From NCBI GenBank assembly GCA_001586195.1, contig CP014609.1:2632501-2696500 (forward strand): 64,000 nt of DNA. The letters run 5' to 3'. Shown in pieces: positions 49,210 to 58,551 of this stretch (position 1 is the stretch's first letter; each line of letters opens with the position of its first letter). The position numbers and the translations under genes were made by a program. The notes under the pieces are model-generated. The model made no database searches, was not told the DNA's origin, and was given only the letters and a program-made list of their open reading frames with translations. The stretch comes from Solibacillus silvestris. GTDB lineage: Bacteria > Bacillota > Bacilli > Bacillales_A > Planococcaceae.

Positions 49210-49270
49210 CAACGTTATTAAGTTTTATTATTATGAATGTTACTTTATCACGACAAAGTGACTACGTCAA

Positions 49271-49573
49271 TTACTTTTTTAATATTTCATACAAAAACGG
49301 TACGGATTTAAATGCATAAATTTTATTCGTTAGTTCCCCGTTGTCTGAAACGATTAAACAAGGTACACTTTCAATTTTCAGTTCATAAGGTAAATCCCCT
49401 AAATAATTGATATTTGCCATACCAAGCTGGAGATCTGGTAGTAATTTCTCAATTACTTCCAACATTTTTTCCGATACTTCACATGTGCCGCACATAGGCG
49501 TATATAGGAAAAATGCTGTCTGATCATATTGTTGTACGTTTTGTTCCCATTGCTGTTTCGTCCATTGTTCCAT
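49271..49573 (-). CDS. yusE: Thioredoxin-like protein YusE
   Basis: A 100-aa thioredoxin-fold protein with active site MCGTC (about residues 28-32) and cis-proline in VPCLIV. It is cytosolic, with an unknown partner. It lies 7 bp downstream of yusF in the same order as B. subtilis yusF-yusE. It starts at ATG 49573 after GAAGGATGA. Confidence 0.82.
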   Translation of the reverse strand: MEQWTKQQWEQNVQQYDQTAFFLYTPMCGTCEVSEKMLEVIEKLLPDLQLGMANINYLGDLPYELKIESVPCLIVSDNGELTNKIYAFKSVPFLYEILKK

Positions 49574-49580
49574 TATACTG

Positions 49581-49907
49581 TCATCCTTCTTTTACTAAAA
49601 ATTTTGCTCGTAGTAAAATATCCCTTAAGATTTTAGTAGGTGTTTTTTCTACTTCAATATATTCGTGAGGTATGATTAGCTGTTGTGCTTCAGGATATGC
49701 ACGGTTCATCAGTTTACGTAACTTTTCACCGTTTTTATCTGCATCAAACATAGTGATAATTTCATCTTGCTCATAACCTTCCAATAAATCAATCAAATTG
49801 ACTTCGCTTATTGTGCCATTTGTACAAATAATTGTCACGTCCTCTGCTAAAATCGGAATTAATCTCAACTTATCGGCACGTCCTTCGACAACAAGGCATT
49901 TTCCCAT
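49581..49907 (-). CDS. yusF: Toprim-domain protein YusF
   Basis: A 108-aa protein made of one Toprim fold: the Glu in VVEGRADK (about residues 6-13) and the DxD in TMFDADKNG (about 55-63) are the metal-binding residues. Such stand-alone Toprim proteins are thought to be nucleic-acid hydrolases related to RNase M5; activity here is inferred. I chose ATG 49907, 10 nt after GGAA; the open frame continues upstream without a better site. Confidence 0.78.
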   Translation of the reverse strand: MGKCLVVEGRADKLRLIPILAEDVTIICTNGTISEVNLIDLLEGYEQDEIITMFDADKNGEKLRKLMNRAYPEAQQLIIPHEYIEVEKTPTKILRDILLRAKFLVKEG

Positions 49908-49950
49908 ACGTACACGCTTCCTTTCAAAGTCACCTTTATGTATAGAATAA

Positions 49951-49993
49951 CAAAAAAACACTAAAACCTTACTATAGAAGGCTTTAGTGTTTC
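49951..49993 (-). terminator. Intrinsic terminator after gcvH
   Basis: AAACACTAAAGCCTT pairs with AAGGTTTTAGTGTTT (one wobble), followed by TTTTTG in the minus direction, directly after the gcvH stop codon. Confidence 0.88.
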
Positions 49994-49996
49994 ATA

Positions 49997-50377
49997 TTAT
50001 TGTTCGATTAATGCAGTGTAAGCATCTGCGTCTAATAATTCTTCAACTTCCGCTTCACTTGTTAACTCAACAGTAACCATCCATGCATTTCCGTATGGAG
50101 ATTCATTAACGTATTCTGGGTTGTCCAGTAATTCTTCGTTGATTGCAACTACTTTACCAGAAAGTGGTGCATATAGTTCAGAAACTGTTTTTACAGACTC
50201 TACACTACCGAATGGCTGATCCTTTGAAATCTCATCGCCTACTTCAGGTAATTCTACGAATACGATATCACCTAATTCAGATTGTGCGAAATCCGTAATA
50301 CCGATTGTTGCCTTACCGTCTTCAATTTTTACCCACTCATGCTCTTTTGAATAACGTAATTCTTTTGGTGTGCTCAT
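49997..50377 (-). CDS. gcvH: Glycine cleavage system H protein
   Basis: A 126-aa lipoyl-carrier protein that shuttles the aminomethyl group in glycine cleavage and, in Bacilli, relays lipoyl groups to other complexes. The lipoylated lysine is in [10 protein letters not shown] (about residues 61-64). It starts at ATG 50377 after GGAGGT. No gcvT or gcvP genes are nearby. Confidence 0.96.
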   Translation of the reverse strand: MSTPKELRYSKEHEWVKIEDGKATIGITDFAQSELGDIVFVELPEVGDEISKDQPFGSVESVKTVSELYAPLSGKVVAINEELLDNPEYVNESPYGNAWMVTVELTSEAEVEELLDADAYTALIEQ

Positions 50378-50457
50378 TCGAAAACCTCCATGTTATATGT
50401 AGTACATTCAAGTTCATTTTGCCATATTTCGTTCGGAAATACAATGTGAATAACTGT

Positions 50458-50814
50458 TTATTTCCAAGTTTCTAAGAAGTCAGACTCCTTAAATCCTAAA
50501 GTTAATTTTTTTCCATCTGTTACGATCGGTCGCTTAATTAACATACCATCTGATGCCAATAGCTCTAATTGCTCATCCTCGGACATTGTCGCTAATTTAT
50601 CTTTAAGACCTAATTCCCGATACTTCATACCAGACGTATTGAAGAATTTCTTTAATGGCACTCCACTTGCTTCATAAATTGCTTTAATCTCCTCTTTAGA
50701 TGGTGTCTGTTCTACGATATGAATATTTTCATAGTCCACACCTTGCTCATCTAGCCACTTTTGCGCTTTTTTACACGTTGTACATTTTGGATATTGAATG
50801 AATTTTACTGTCAT
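50458..50814 (-). CDS. yusI: Spx/ArsC-family protein YusI
   Basis: A 118-aa thioredoxin-fold protein of the ArsC/Spx family with CTTC at residues 10-13 and the conserved RPIVTDGKKL segment near residue 95. Whether it acts as a reductase or an RNA-polymerase-binding Spx type is unclear. It starts at ATG 50814 and is monocistronic, next to gcvH as in B. subtilis. Confidence 0.85.
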   Translation of the reverse strand: MTVKFIQYPKCTTCKKAQKWLDEQGVDYENIHIVEQTPSKEEIKAIYEASGVPLKKFFNTSGMKYRELGLKDKLATMSEDEQLELLASDGMLIKRPIVTDGKKLTLGFKESDFLETWK

Positions 50815-50916
50815 GTAAGTACTCCTTTTGCCCTGGATTTTCCTATATTGTAACGGATATAGAAGGACAAATCAAAAATGTGTTCGTATTATTGGCGTTT
50901 TTATGAATATGGGTTT

Positions 50917-51089
50917 TATTAGAATATTTGTGTCGATATTAGAACATGCTGGTCGTATTTTAGAAGAATGGTTTCGTTTATTTGAAACTTTGGCGATCAT
51001 ATTAGAAGAAAGGAAACTTATATTAGAACTTCCGAGATATATTAGATCATGTAAAAATATATTAGAACATTTTACATTATATTAGAACA
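50917..51089. repeat. Nine-copy TTAGAA array with about 20.5-bp spacing
   Basis: TTAGAA-type hexamers start at 50919, 50939, 50960, 50981 (TTTGAA), 51002, 51023, 51042 (TTAGAT), 51062 and 51082. Spacings are 20, 21, 21, 21, 21, 19, 20 and 20 bp. Most copies extend to ATATTAGAAC. It fills most of the intergenic region between yusI and the fadE terminator. No gene is convincingly present. Confidence 0.8.
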
Positions 51090-51095
51090 ACATAG

Positions 51096-51125
51096 AAAAA
51101 TCGGGTGCAGTGTCATGCACCCGAC
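51096..51125 (-). terminator. Intrinsic terminator after fadE
   Basis: TCGGGTGCA pairs perfectly with TGCACCCGA around a 7-nt loop and is followed by TTTTTC in the minus direction. It ends the fadNAE operon and lies next to the TTAGAA array. Confidence 0.88.
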
Positions 51126-51137
51126 TATAGTATTTTA

Positions 51138-52922
51138 TTAAACTACATACTTTTCTGCTTCGATTAATTTCACTGAAGCTTCACGTTTTTTCGGAATTAA
51201 GTTGTAAGGGTTGTTGCGCGTTAATTTACGTAAAGCCGATAAAATCATACGTGCATCGTCACCTTCAACTGAAGCGATCAATGTTTCTTTTGCTTCTTTT
51301 TCGATTTCTGCGAATGCTTCCTGACAGAAAATTTGAGTGTAAAGGATTTTTTGTGCTGCTTTTTCTTCTCCGTCACGCTCGATTGCTTTTTGTGTACGGA
51401 TTACTGCAGATTCCATTGCGTATAATTGGTTCGCAATGTTCGCGATGTTCACTAACAGCTCCTGCTCGGCATCCAGTTTTGCACCGTAGCGTTGTGCTGC
51501 TGCACCTGCTGCAAGTACTGCAATCTTCTTCGCATTTTTCACTAAATATTTCTCTTGCTCTAAAGCACCTTGGCCGATTTCTTCAGGCATAAGCATTAAT
51601 AGCTCGTTTTGCAGTTCTTGTGCTACTTGTAATAGTGGTAATTCACCTTTTAATGCTTTTTTCATAAATGTGCCCGGTACGATCATACGGTTAATTTCGT
51701 TTGTACCTTCGAAAATACGGTTAATACGAGAGTCGCGGTAAATGCGTTCTACTTCGTACTCAGCCATAAAGCCGTAACCACCGTGTAACTGAACCGCTTC
51801 ATCCGCTACGAAATCCAATGTTTCAGAACCGAATACTTTTGCGATCGAGCACTCAATAGCATATTCAGCGATTGCTGCTGCAACTGATTTTCCGTCTTTT
51901 TGCTCTTCATCAGATAACTGGCTTAAACGGTCTTCGAAATAACCAACTGTACGATAGTTTAAAGATTCAGATGCATAAATGTGAGAAGCCATTGATGCGA
52001 TCTTTTCTTTCGTTAGGTTGAAATCTGATAATTTCGTTTTGAACTGTTGGCGTTGGTTCGTATAAGCAACCGCTAATTCAAATGCACGTTTTGATGCACC
52101 TACAGTACCTACTCCTAATTTATAACGCCCGATATTTAAAATGTTGAATGCGATAATATGACCGCGGCCTACTTCACCTAATAAGTTTTCTACAGGAACT
52201 TCTGCATCTTCTAAAATTAATGTACGAGTAGAAGATGATTTAATCCCCATTTTCTTCTCTTCCGGACCTACAGAAACTCCTGGGAATGAACGCTCAACGA
52301 TGAATGCAGTAAATTTATCGCCATCAATTTTTGCGTATACAACGAATACATCTGCAAAGCCTGCATTAGTAATCCATTGTTTTTCACCATTTAATACGTA
52401 ATGTGTACCCGCTTCATTTAATTTAGCAGTTGTTTTTGCGCCTAATGCATCCGAACCTGAACCTGGCTCTGTTAAAGCGTATGCTGCGATTAAGGCACCT
52501 GAAGCTAACTTCGGTAAATACTTCGTTTTTTGCTCATGGTTACCGAATAATACGATTGGTAATGAACCGATCCCTACATGCGCACCGTGTGTGATTGAGA
52601 AACCACCAGCAGGTGACATTTTTTCAGCGATTAATGCAGAAGAAATTTTGTCTAAGCCTAAGCCTTCGTACTCTTCCGGCACGTCAGCTGCTAGTAAACC
52701 TAAATCACCTGCTGTTTTTAATAGACGTACCGAGTGCTCGAACTCATGGTGCTCTAAGTTTTCAACTACCGGCAATACTTCGTTTGTTACATATTCCTGA
52801 GTTGTTTGAGCAATCATTTTTTGTTCATCTGTGAAATCTTCCGGTGTAATTACTCGGTTAATTTCCACGTCCTCGATTAAAAAGCCGCCACCTTTAATAA
52901 TGCTGTTTGTTGTTTGTGCCAT
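51138..52922 (-). CDS. fadE: Acyl-CoA dehydrogenase FadE
   Basis: A 594-aa FAD enzyme that oxidises acyl-CoA to 2-enoyl-CoA in beta-oxidation. The family signatures AYALTEPGSGSDA (about residues 150-162) and QLHGGYGFMAEYEVERIYRD (about 384-403) are intact. A C-terminal extension of about 170 residues beyond the ACAD core is typical of FadE/YusJ. It is the last gene of the fadNAE operon. It starts at ATG 52922 after AGGGAGGA. Confidence 0.95.
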   Translation of the reverse strand: MAQTTNSIIKGGGFLIEDVEINRVITPEDFTDEQKMIAQTTQEYVTNEVLPVVENLEHHEFEHSVRLLKTAGDLGLLAADVPEEYEGLGLDKISSALIAEKMSPAGGFSITHGAHVGIGSLPIVLFGNHEQKTKYLPKLASGALIAAYALTEPGSGSDALGAKTTAKLNEAGTHYVLNGEKQWITNAGFADVFVVYAKIDGDKFTAFIVERSFPGVSVGPEEKKMGIKSSSTRTLILEDAEVPVENLLGEVGRGHIIAFNILNIGRYKLGVGTVGASKRAFELAVAYTNQRQQFKTKLSDFNLTKEKIASMASHIYASESLNYRTVGYFEDRLSQLSDEEQKDGKSVAAAIAEYAIECSIAKVFGSETLDFVADEAVQLHGGYGFMAEYEVERIYRDSRINRIFEGTNEINRMIVPGTFMKKALKGELPLLQVAQELQNELLMLMPEEIGQGALEQEKYLVKNAKKIAVLAAGAAAQRYGAKLDAEQELLVNIANIANQLYAMESAVIRTQKAIERDGEEKAAQKILYTQIFCQEAFAEIEKEAKETLIASVEGDDARMILSALRKLTRNNPYNLIPKKREASVKLIEAEKYVV

Positions 52923-52978
52923 TGTAAATTCCTCCCTAGTTTCCTTTGTGATTTTTATTGTGTTGTTTCCCCAGACAA

Positions 52979-54151
52979 TTAAAGAACTTCAAATACCCCT
53001 GCTGCGCCCATTCCGCCGCCGATACACATTGTTACGACACCGTATTTACCGCCGCGGCGTTTTAATTCATTGATTAACTTCACTGTAAGAATCGCACCTG
53101 TTGCACCAAGTGGATGGCCTAATGCGATTGCCCCCCCGTTAACATTCACTTTTTCCATATCAATGCCAAGCTCACGAACTACTTGAATTGATTGTGATGC
53201 GAATGCTTCGTTAATTTCCCACAGGTCAACTTGATCTTGTGTAATTCCTGCAATTTCAAGTGCTTTCGGTACCGCAACGATTGGTCCGATACCCATTACT
53301 TCAGGTGGAACTCCTCCGACAGCAAATCCTAAGAATTTTGCCAGTGGCTGCATACCTTGTTTCTCCGCTTCTTCACGGTCCATTACAAGTACTGCTGCTG
53401 CACCGTCAGAAGTTTGAGAAGCATTCCCTGCTGTTACAGATCCTTTTACGTTGAATGCTGGACGTAATTTTGCCAACGTTTCTACCGATGTACCTGGACG
53501 AACCCCTTCATCTGTATCAAAAATTGTAACTTTTTCTTTTAACTGATTGTTTTCATCGACATAATACTCCGTCACTTCAACTGGAACGATTTCGTCTTTG
53601 AATTTACCTTCTTTAATTGCTTTTTCAGCCAATTCATGCGAACGTACTGCAAAAGCATCCTGCTCTTCACGTGTCACATTGTAACGATTCGCTACTTCTT
53701 CAGCTGTGTGACCCATACCGATATAGTATTGTGGTGCTTCTTCAGCAATTTTTGGGTTTAGACGAACTGTATTACCAGTCATCGGAATCATACTCATCGA
53801 CTCTGTACCACCTGCAACGATTGCTTTTGCATGGCCAAGCATAATACGCTCTGCTGCATAGGCAATTGTTTGTAGCCCTGATGAACAGAAACGGTTAACT
53901 GTTAATGCTGGTGTTTCATCCGGCAACCCTGCCAATGCCCCAACTAAGCGGGCAACATTCATCCCTTGTTCTGCTTCTGGCATTGCACATCCCATAATTA
54001 AATCATCAACTGGACCTTCATAGCCCGCACGTTTTAATGCTTCTTTTACTACTACTGCACCAAAATCATCTGGACGAGTGTTCGCAAGTGATCCTTTTTT
54101 CGCACGCCCGATTGGTGTTCGTGCTCCTGCAACGATAACGGCTTCACGCAT
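52979..54151 (-). CDS. fadA: Acetyl-CoA acyltransferase (3-ketoacyl-CoA thiolase) FadA
   Basis: A 390-aa thiolase that cleaves 3-ketoacyl-CoA with CoA. The nucleophilic Cys is in [10 protein letters not shown] (about residue 89), and the GHP histidine and terminal catalytic Cys are in [15 protein letters not shown] (about 340-354) and CIGGGMGAA. It starts at ATG 54151 after AAGGGGG, 121 bp downstream of fadN. Confidence 0.96.
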   Translation of the reverse strand: MREAVIVAGARTPIGRAKKGSLANTRPDDFGAVVVKEALKRAGYEGPVDDLIMGCAMPEAEQGMNVARLVGALAGLPDETPALTVNRFCSSGLQTIAYAAERIMLGHAKAIVAGGTESMSMIPMTGNTVRLNPKIAEEAPQYYIGMGHTAEEVANRYNVTREEQDAFAVRSHELAEKAIKEGKFKDEIVPVEVTEYYVDENNQLKEKVTIFDTDEGVRPGTSVETLAKLRPAFNVKGSVTAGNASQTSDGAAAVLVMDREEAEKQGMQPLAKFLGFAVGGVPPEVMGIGPIVAVPKALEIAGITQDQVDLWEINEAFASQSIQVVRELGIDMEKVNVNGGAIALGHPLGATGAILTVKLINELKRRGGKYGVVTMCIGGGMGAAGVFEVL

Positions 54152-54272
54152 AATGATGTTTCCCCCTTGTGATTAGCCAGCAAGTAAACTCGTAAGCTAG
54201 TTGCCGGCAAAATTTTTCAACTGATACAACGTTTTAAGTTAAAGTCTGTCGCTTTTTGCGCACGGACTTCGA

Positions 54273-56657
54273 TTAGTTACGTAACGGCTTTCCTTTTACA
54301 AGCATGTGCTGCATACGCATTTGTGATTTCTGGTCTGCAACCAGTTCTAGGAATGCTTGTTTTTCCAGGTTTAATAAGTACTCTTCTGAAACTTCTGTTC
54401 CGTATGGTACTTTTCCGCCTGCGATTACATATGCAAGTTTTTTCGCGATTTTCAGATCATGCTCTGTAATATAGCCTGAATCGAACATTCCTTGAGCCCC
54501 TAATAACAATGTTGCATAACCTGGTGCCCCTACTACTTTCACCGGTTTTTTCACTGGTGCTGTATAGCCTGCATCCGCAAGTGCAAGTGCTGCTTGTTTT
54601 GCATCATAGATTAAGTGATCCGGATTTACGGAAATACCATCCGCAAAGTCCAGGAAATTATTTTCACGTGCTTCTTCACCAGAAGTCGAAACTTTTGCCA
54701 TTGCAATTGTTTCGAATACTTTATTTGCGATTTGCTGATAGTCTACATCCACGCCATTTGGCAAGCCTTTAATGAACTTTTGGTAAAGACCTAAGTTACC
54801 GCCGCCACCTGGGATTAATCCAACGCCTACTTCTACAAGACCCATATACGTTTCAGCTGATGCATGAATGTGTGCAGCCGGTAAACATACTTCCGCTCCG
54901 CCACCTAATGCCATTTGGAAAGGTGCCGCAACAACCGGTTTTGTTGAATATTTAATACGGCGCATTGCTTGCTGGAATGACTTAATAACAAAGTCCAATT
55001 CAAAAATATTATCATCTTGTGCTTCCATTAAAATCATCGCAAGGTTGGCACCTACACAGAAGTTTTTACCTTGGTTCCCGATTACAAGGCCTTTAAAGTT
55101 TTTCTCAACTTCATCAATGGCATAGTTGATCATTTGTACAATGTCTAAACCGATTGCATTTGATTTTGAGTGGAATTCAAGTAATGCGATTCCATCCCCT
55201 AAATCAATTAGGCTTGCACCTGAATTTGATTTAATAACACCATGTTTTTTCTTGTAACGTTTTAAGTCAATCGCTTTTTCATTTACAGGCACTTTTACAT
55301 ATTCTGAACCGTTATAGTAAGCTAAATCGCCATCAATTTCTGAATAGAATGTTTTCAGGCCTTTCTCTAATAATCCATTTACGAATTCAGGAATTTCACG
55401 GCCTTCTTCTTTCATTTTAGCGACTGATTTTTCTACGCCGATTGCATCCCACATTTCAAATGGACCTTGAGCCCAGCCGAAGCCCCATTTCATCGCATTG
55501 TCAATTGCAACGATGTCATCAGCAATTTCACCTACTAATTTTCCTGAGTAAATTAATGTCGGTGCAAATGAATTCCATAATAGTTCCCCAACTCGGTCAT
55601 TTGCATAAATTAAAACTTTTAATTTACCTCCTGGACCTTTTGCTTGTTTTGCCATTTCTAATGATGGTGCTTCAAGTTTCGTAGTCGGTTCATATTCAAA
55701 TGTTGATAAATTCAATTGTAGAATTTCTTTCCCTACTTTTTTGAAGAAACCTTGGCCCGATTTCGCGCCAATCCAACCATTTGAGATCATTTTCTTTAAA
55801 ATAGGAGATTCTTCAAATACTGCCTGTTCTTCACCGGTTGTCTGGTCATATACATTTGTTGCAACATGTGCAAAAGTATCAAGACCAACAACATCCAATG
55901 TGCGGAATGTCGCAGATTTTGGACGACCGATTAGTGGTCCTGTTACCGAATCTACTTCACCTACTGAATAGTTACGTGCAATCATTTCGTTCATTGTCAC
56001 GATTAAACCGTATGTTCCGATTCTGTTTGCGATAAAGTTCGGTGTGTCTTTTGCGATAACAACACCTTTCCCTAATACATCTTCGCCGAATGTTTGCATA
56101 AAGCTCACAACTTCCGGTTTTGTTGTATTAGCCGGAATGATTTCCAGTAATTTTAAATAGCGTGGCGGGTTGAAGAAATGTGTTCCAAGGAAATGTGCCT
56201 GGAAATCTTCTGAACGTCCTTCCGCCATTGCGTTAATGCTAACCCCTGATGTATTTGATGAAATGATTGTGCCTGGTTTACGTACAGCATCAATCTTTTC
56301 AAATAAGCCTTTTTTAATATCTAATCTTTCTACAATTACTTCAATAATCCAGTCAACATCTTTCAGCTTTTCTAAATCATCGTCAAAGTTACCTGGTGTA
56401 ATTAATGCTAGATTTTTTTTCGATGAAAGTGGTGCTGGTTTTTGCTTTAGTAATTTTTGCATTGCTGAAACTGCAAAACGGTTTTTCACAGGTTTTGAAT
56501 CTAGTGTTAACCCCTTAGCTTCTTCTTCCTTTGTTAATTCGCCCGGAGCGATGTCTAATAACAATGTAGGAATCCCGATATTCGCCAAATGTGCTGCAAT
56601 CCCTGAACCCATTACCCCTGAACCTAAAACCGCTACTTTTTCAATTTTGTAAGACAC
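54273..56657 (-). CDS. fadN: 3-hydroxyacyl-CoA dehydrogenase/enoyl-CoA hydratase FadN
   Basis: A 794-aa fusion: an N-terminal 3-hydroxyacyl-CoA dehydrogenase (NAD motif VLGSGVMGSGIAAHLA at about residues 9-24) with a second dehydrogenase C-domain, followed by an enoyl-CoA hydratase/crotonase domain near residues 485-680 (oxyanion-hole segment FCVGANLAM). It catalyses two steps of beta-oxidation. The start is GTG 56657, 8 nt after AAGGGGG; the reading frame to 56693 overlaps the operator. First gene of fadNAE, under FadR-type control. Confidence 0.95.
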   Translation of the reverse strand: MSYKIEKVAVLGSGVMGSGIAAHLANIGIPTLLLDIAPGELTKEEEAKGLTLDSKPVKNRFAVSAMQKLLKQKPAPLSSKKNLALITPGNFDDDLEKLKDVDWIIEVIVERLDIKKGLFEKIDAVRKPGTIISSNTSGVSINAMAEGRSEDFQAHFLGTHFFNPPRYLKLLEIIPANTTKPEVVSFMQTFGEDVLGKGVVIAKDTPNFIANRIGTYGLIVTMNEMIARNYSVGEVDSVTGPLIGRPKSATFRTLDVVGLDTFAHVATNVYDQTTGEEQAVFEESPILKKMISNGWIGAKSGQGFFKKVGKEILQLNLSTFEYEPTTKLEAPSLEMAKQAKGPGGKLKVLIYANDRVGELLWNSFAPTLIYSGKLVGEIADDIVAIDNAMKWGFGWAQGPFEMWDAIGVEKSVAKMKEEGREIPEFVNGLLEKGLKTFYSEIDGDLAYYNGSEYVKVPVNEKAIDLKRYKKKHGVIKSNSGASLIDLGDGIALLEFHSKSNAIGLDIVQMINYAIDEVEKNFKGLVIGNQGKNFCVGANLAMILMEAQDDNIFELDFVIKSFQQAMRRIKYSTKPVVAAPFQMALGGGAEVCLPAAHIHASAETYMGLVEVGVGLIPGGGGNLGLYQKFIKGLPNGVDVDYQQIANKVFETIAMAKVSTSGEEARENNFLDFADGISVNPDHLIYDAKQAALALADAGYTAPVKKPVKVVGAPGYATLLLGAQGMFDSGYITEHDLKIAKKLAYVIAGGKVPYGTEVSEEYLLNLEKQAFLELVADQKSQMRMQHMLVKGKPLRN

Positions 56658-56678
56658 GAGCACTTCCCCCTTCTCCCT

Positions 56679-56696
56679 TGAATGAACAGTCATTCA
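56679..56696. promoter_or_regulatory. FadR-type operator upstream of fadN
   Basis: TGAATGAACAGTCATTCA is an 18-bp inverted repeat that matches the B. subtilis FadR (TetR-type) consensus TGAATGAMTANTCATTCA at 17 of 18 positions. It lies 22 nt upstream of the fadN GTG, where binding would block transcription until long-chain acyl-CoA is present. Confidence 0.88.
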
Positions 56697-56898
56697 TTTT
56701 GAAATCAAAAAAAAACTTCAAACAGCTTTTCTGTTCTTAGTGTAGATTATTTTGACAATTTACGCAATAATTTTCTCGCAATTTTAAATAAATTTATTAT
56801 TCTTATATTTTTATTGCTAGAAGGTACATATATTAAGTTAAATTACTTTTCGTAAGCTGTCCTAATCGTGTACAATGGGCGTAAGGAGCGTGATTAAT

Positions 56899-57216
56899 AT
56901 GCAAGAAATTACAACAATTGAACAATTCACAGAACTAACAAGCAAGGAAAAACCAGTAATCGTAAAATTCTTCGCTGGCTGGTGCCCGGACTGCACACGT
57001 ATGGATATGTTTATCGATCCAATTATTGAAGAGTACAATCAATATGACTGGTATTCAATCAACCGTGATAACTTCCCGGATTTAGCGGAGAAATATCAAG
57101 TAATGGGGATTCCATCATTACTAATCTTCAAAAATGGTGAAAAATTAGCACACTTACATAGCGCTAATGCAAAATCACCTGCACAAGTAGAAGAATTCTT
57201 AAACGCACAAGCATAA
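56899..57216 (+). CDS. Thioredoxin-family protein with CPDC active site
   Basis: A 105-aa cytosolic thioredoxin-fold protein with active site WCPDC (about residues 32-36) and cis-proline in VMGIPSLLI. Probable paralogue of the CGDC thioredoxin at 32748. It starts at ATG 56899 after AAGGAG; a GTG three codons earlier is too close to that site. It is divergent from fadN, and a terminator follows. Confidence 0.87.
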   Translation: MQEITTIEQFTELTSKEKPVIVKFFAGWCPDCTRMDMFIDPIIEEYNQYDWYSINRDNFPDLAEKYQVMGIPSLLIFKNGEKLAHLHSANAKSPAQVEEFLNAQA

Positions 57217-57230
57217 TATGTATTTACGAA

Positions 57231-57266
57231 TAAATCCAAAAGTTTACCGCTTTTGGATTTATTTTG
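57231..57266. terminator. Intrinsic terminator after the CPDC thioredoxin
   Basis: AAATCCAAAAG pairs perfectly with CTTTTGGATTT around a 7-nt loop, followed by ATTTTG. Confidence 0.85.
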
Positions 57267-57355
57267 TTTATTTTAATAAGTTAAAGCGCTAGTCATAATG
57301 GGGTTTTTTAATTACAATGGATTACGGGAAATTTTATTGTAAGAAAGGAAAATTT

Positions 57356-58549
57356 ATGACTTCAGATCAACGAAAAAAACTCGCTTTACTTATGCTTAAC
57401 ATGTTTATTGCTGTTGGGAGTTTCGGGATTATCATTCCAATTATCCCTGCCTATTTAAAAGAAATTGGGCAAGGCGGAACAGCTGCAGGTTTAATCATTG
57501 CGATTTTTGCATTCGCACAATTTTTAGTATCACCTATCGGGGGGAAATGGACGGATAAGTATGGTCGTCGCCCGCTCATTAATATCGGACTGCTTACGCT
57601 AGCTATTTCGATGTTTATTTTCTACTTTGCTGATTCCATTTGGCTGCTTTACTTATCACGTGCTATTGGCGGAATTGGCTGTGCGTTCCTGATCCCTGCG
57701 ATTTTTGCATATGTAGCAGATATAACAACAATGGATCAACGTGCAAAAGGTAATAGTTTTATTTCAGCCTCGATGTCACTCGGTATTGTAATCGGACCAG
57801 GTATCGGAGGTTTTTTAGCGGATTTCGGACTTAAAACACCGCTTCTTGTTTCGGCAGTAGTCGGATTGCTTGCGTTTATCGTATCTTATTTTACTTTAGC
57901 GGAGAGCCAGGAAGAGAAAGTCGAAATTCCACAAGACGAAAATTCATCAATGGTAAAGGATATTCTTTTATCTGTTAAAAAGCCATTCTTTATTCCACTG
58001 ATTATTACACTGATCATGAGTTTCGGTTTAATGTCTTATGAAACCGTTCTTGGACTTTATGTAGATGATAAATTTGGCGCAACACCACAGGAAATTGCCT
58101 TCATGGTCACATCAACAGGATTAGTCGGTGTAATTATGCAATTATTTGTAGTTGACCGCCTAGTAAAAGCGATCGGGGAAGTAAATGTATTAAAATTATT
58201 TTTAGTCGTTACCGCTTCCGGCTTCTTCCTGTCGATTATCGCAGGAAGCTATACGATGTTCTTTGCGATTTCGTTATTAATATTCCTTGCGACATCAATT
58301 TTGCGTCCTGTATTAACGACATTAATTTCAAAAATGGCCGGGAATGAACAAGGGTTTGCAATGGGTATGAACAATGCCTATATGAGCATAGGCAATATTA
58401 TGGGCCCTCTTCTTGCAGGCGCGTTATATGACATCGATATCCTATACCCGTTTATCGCAGGATTAATCATATTAATTTTCACTATCATTCTAACATTTAT
58501 GTGGAAAGGTATTAAGATCCAAAAAGCAGCATTAAAAGGAGGTCATTAA
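57356..58549 (+). CDS. MFS transporter, NorA/Bmr/TetA-like drug efflux type
   Basis: A 397-aa member of the DHA1 drug:proton antiporter group with 12 predicted helices. GGKWTDKYGRRPLINIG (about residues 62-78) is the loop 2-3 motif, and GPGIGGFLADFGLKTPL (about 141-157) is the antiporter motif C of drug exporters. Substrates are unknown. I chose ATG 57356 after AAGGAAAA; a longer frame to 57317 lacks a ribosome-binding site. It ends 2 bp before the next gene, so the two are likely co-transcribed. Confidence 0.87.
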   Translation: MTSDQRKKLALLMLNMFIAVGSFGIIIPIIPAYLKEIGQGGTAAGLIIAIFAFAQFLVSPIGGKWTDKYGRRPLINIGLLTLAISMFIFYFADSIWLLYLSRAIGGIGCAFLIPAIFAYVADITTMDQRAKGNSFISASMSLGIVIGPGIGGFLADFGLKTPLLVSAVVGLLAFIVSYFTLAESQEEKVEIPQDENSSMVKDILLSVKKPFFIPLIITLIMSFGLMSYETVLGLYVDDKFGATPQEIAFMVTSTGLVGVIMQLFVVDRLVKAIGEVNVLKLFLVVTASGFFLSIIAGSYTMFFAISLLIFLATSILRPVLTTLISKMAGNEQGFAMGMNNAYMSIGNIMGPLLAGALYDIDILYPFIAGLIILIFTIILTFMWKGIKIQKAALKGGH

Positions 58550-58551
58550 TC

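Noticed and set aside
50828-51085. An 85-codon + strand frame through the TTAGAA array with I-L-E heptads.
   Set aside because: It starts at TTG without a ribosome-binding site, and the later repeat steps break the heptad register. The periodicity is better described at the DNA level.
50917-51089. CRISPR array.
   Set aside because: The repeated unit is only about 6-10 bp, spacing is 20 bp and no cas genes are present.
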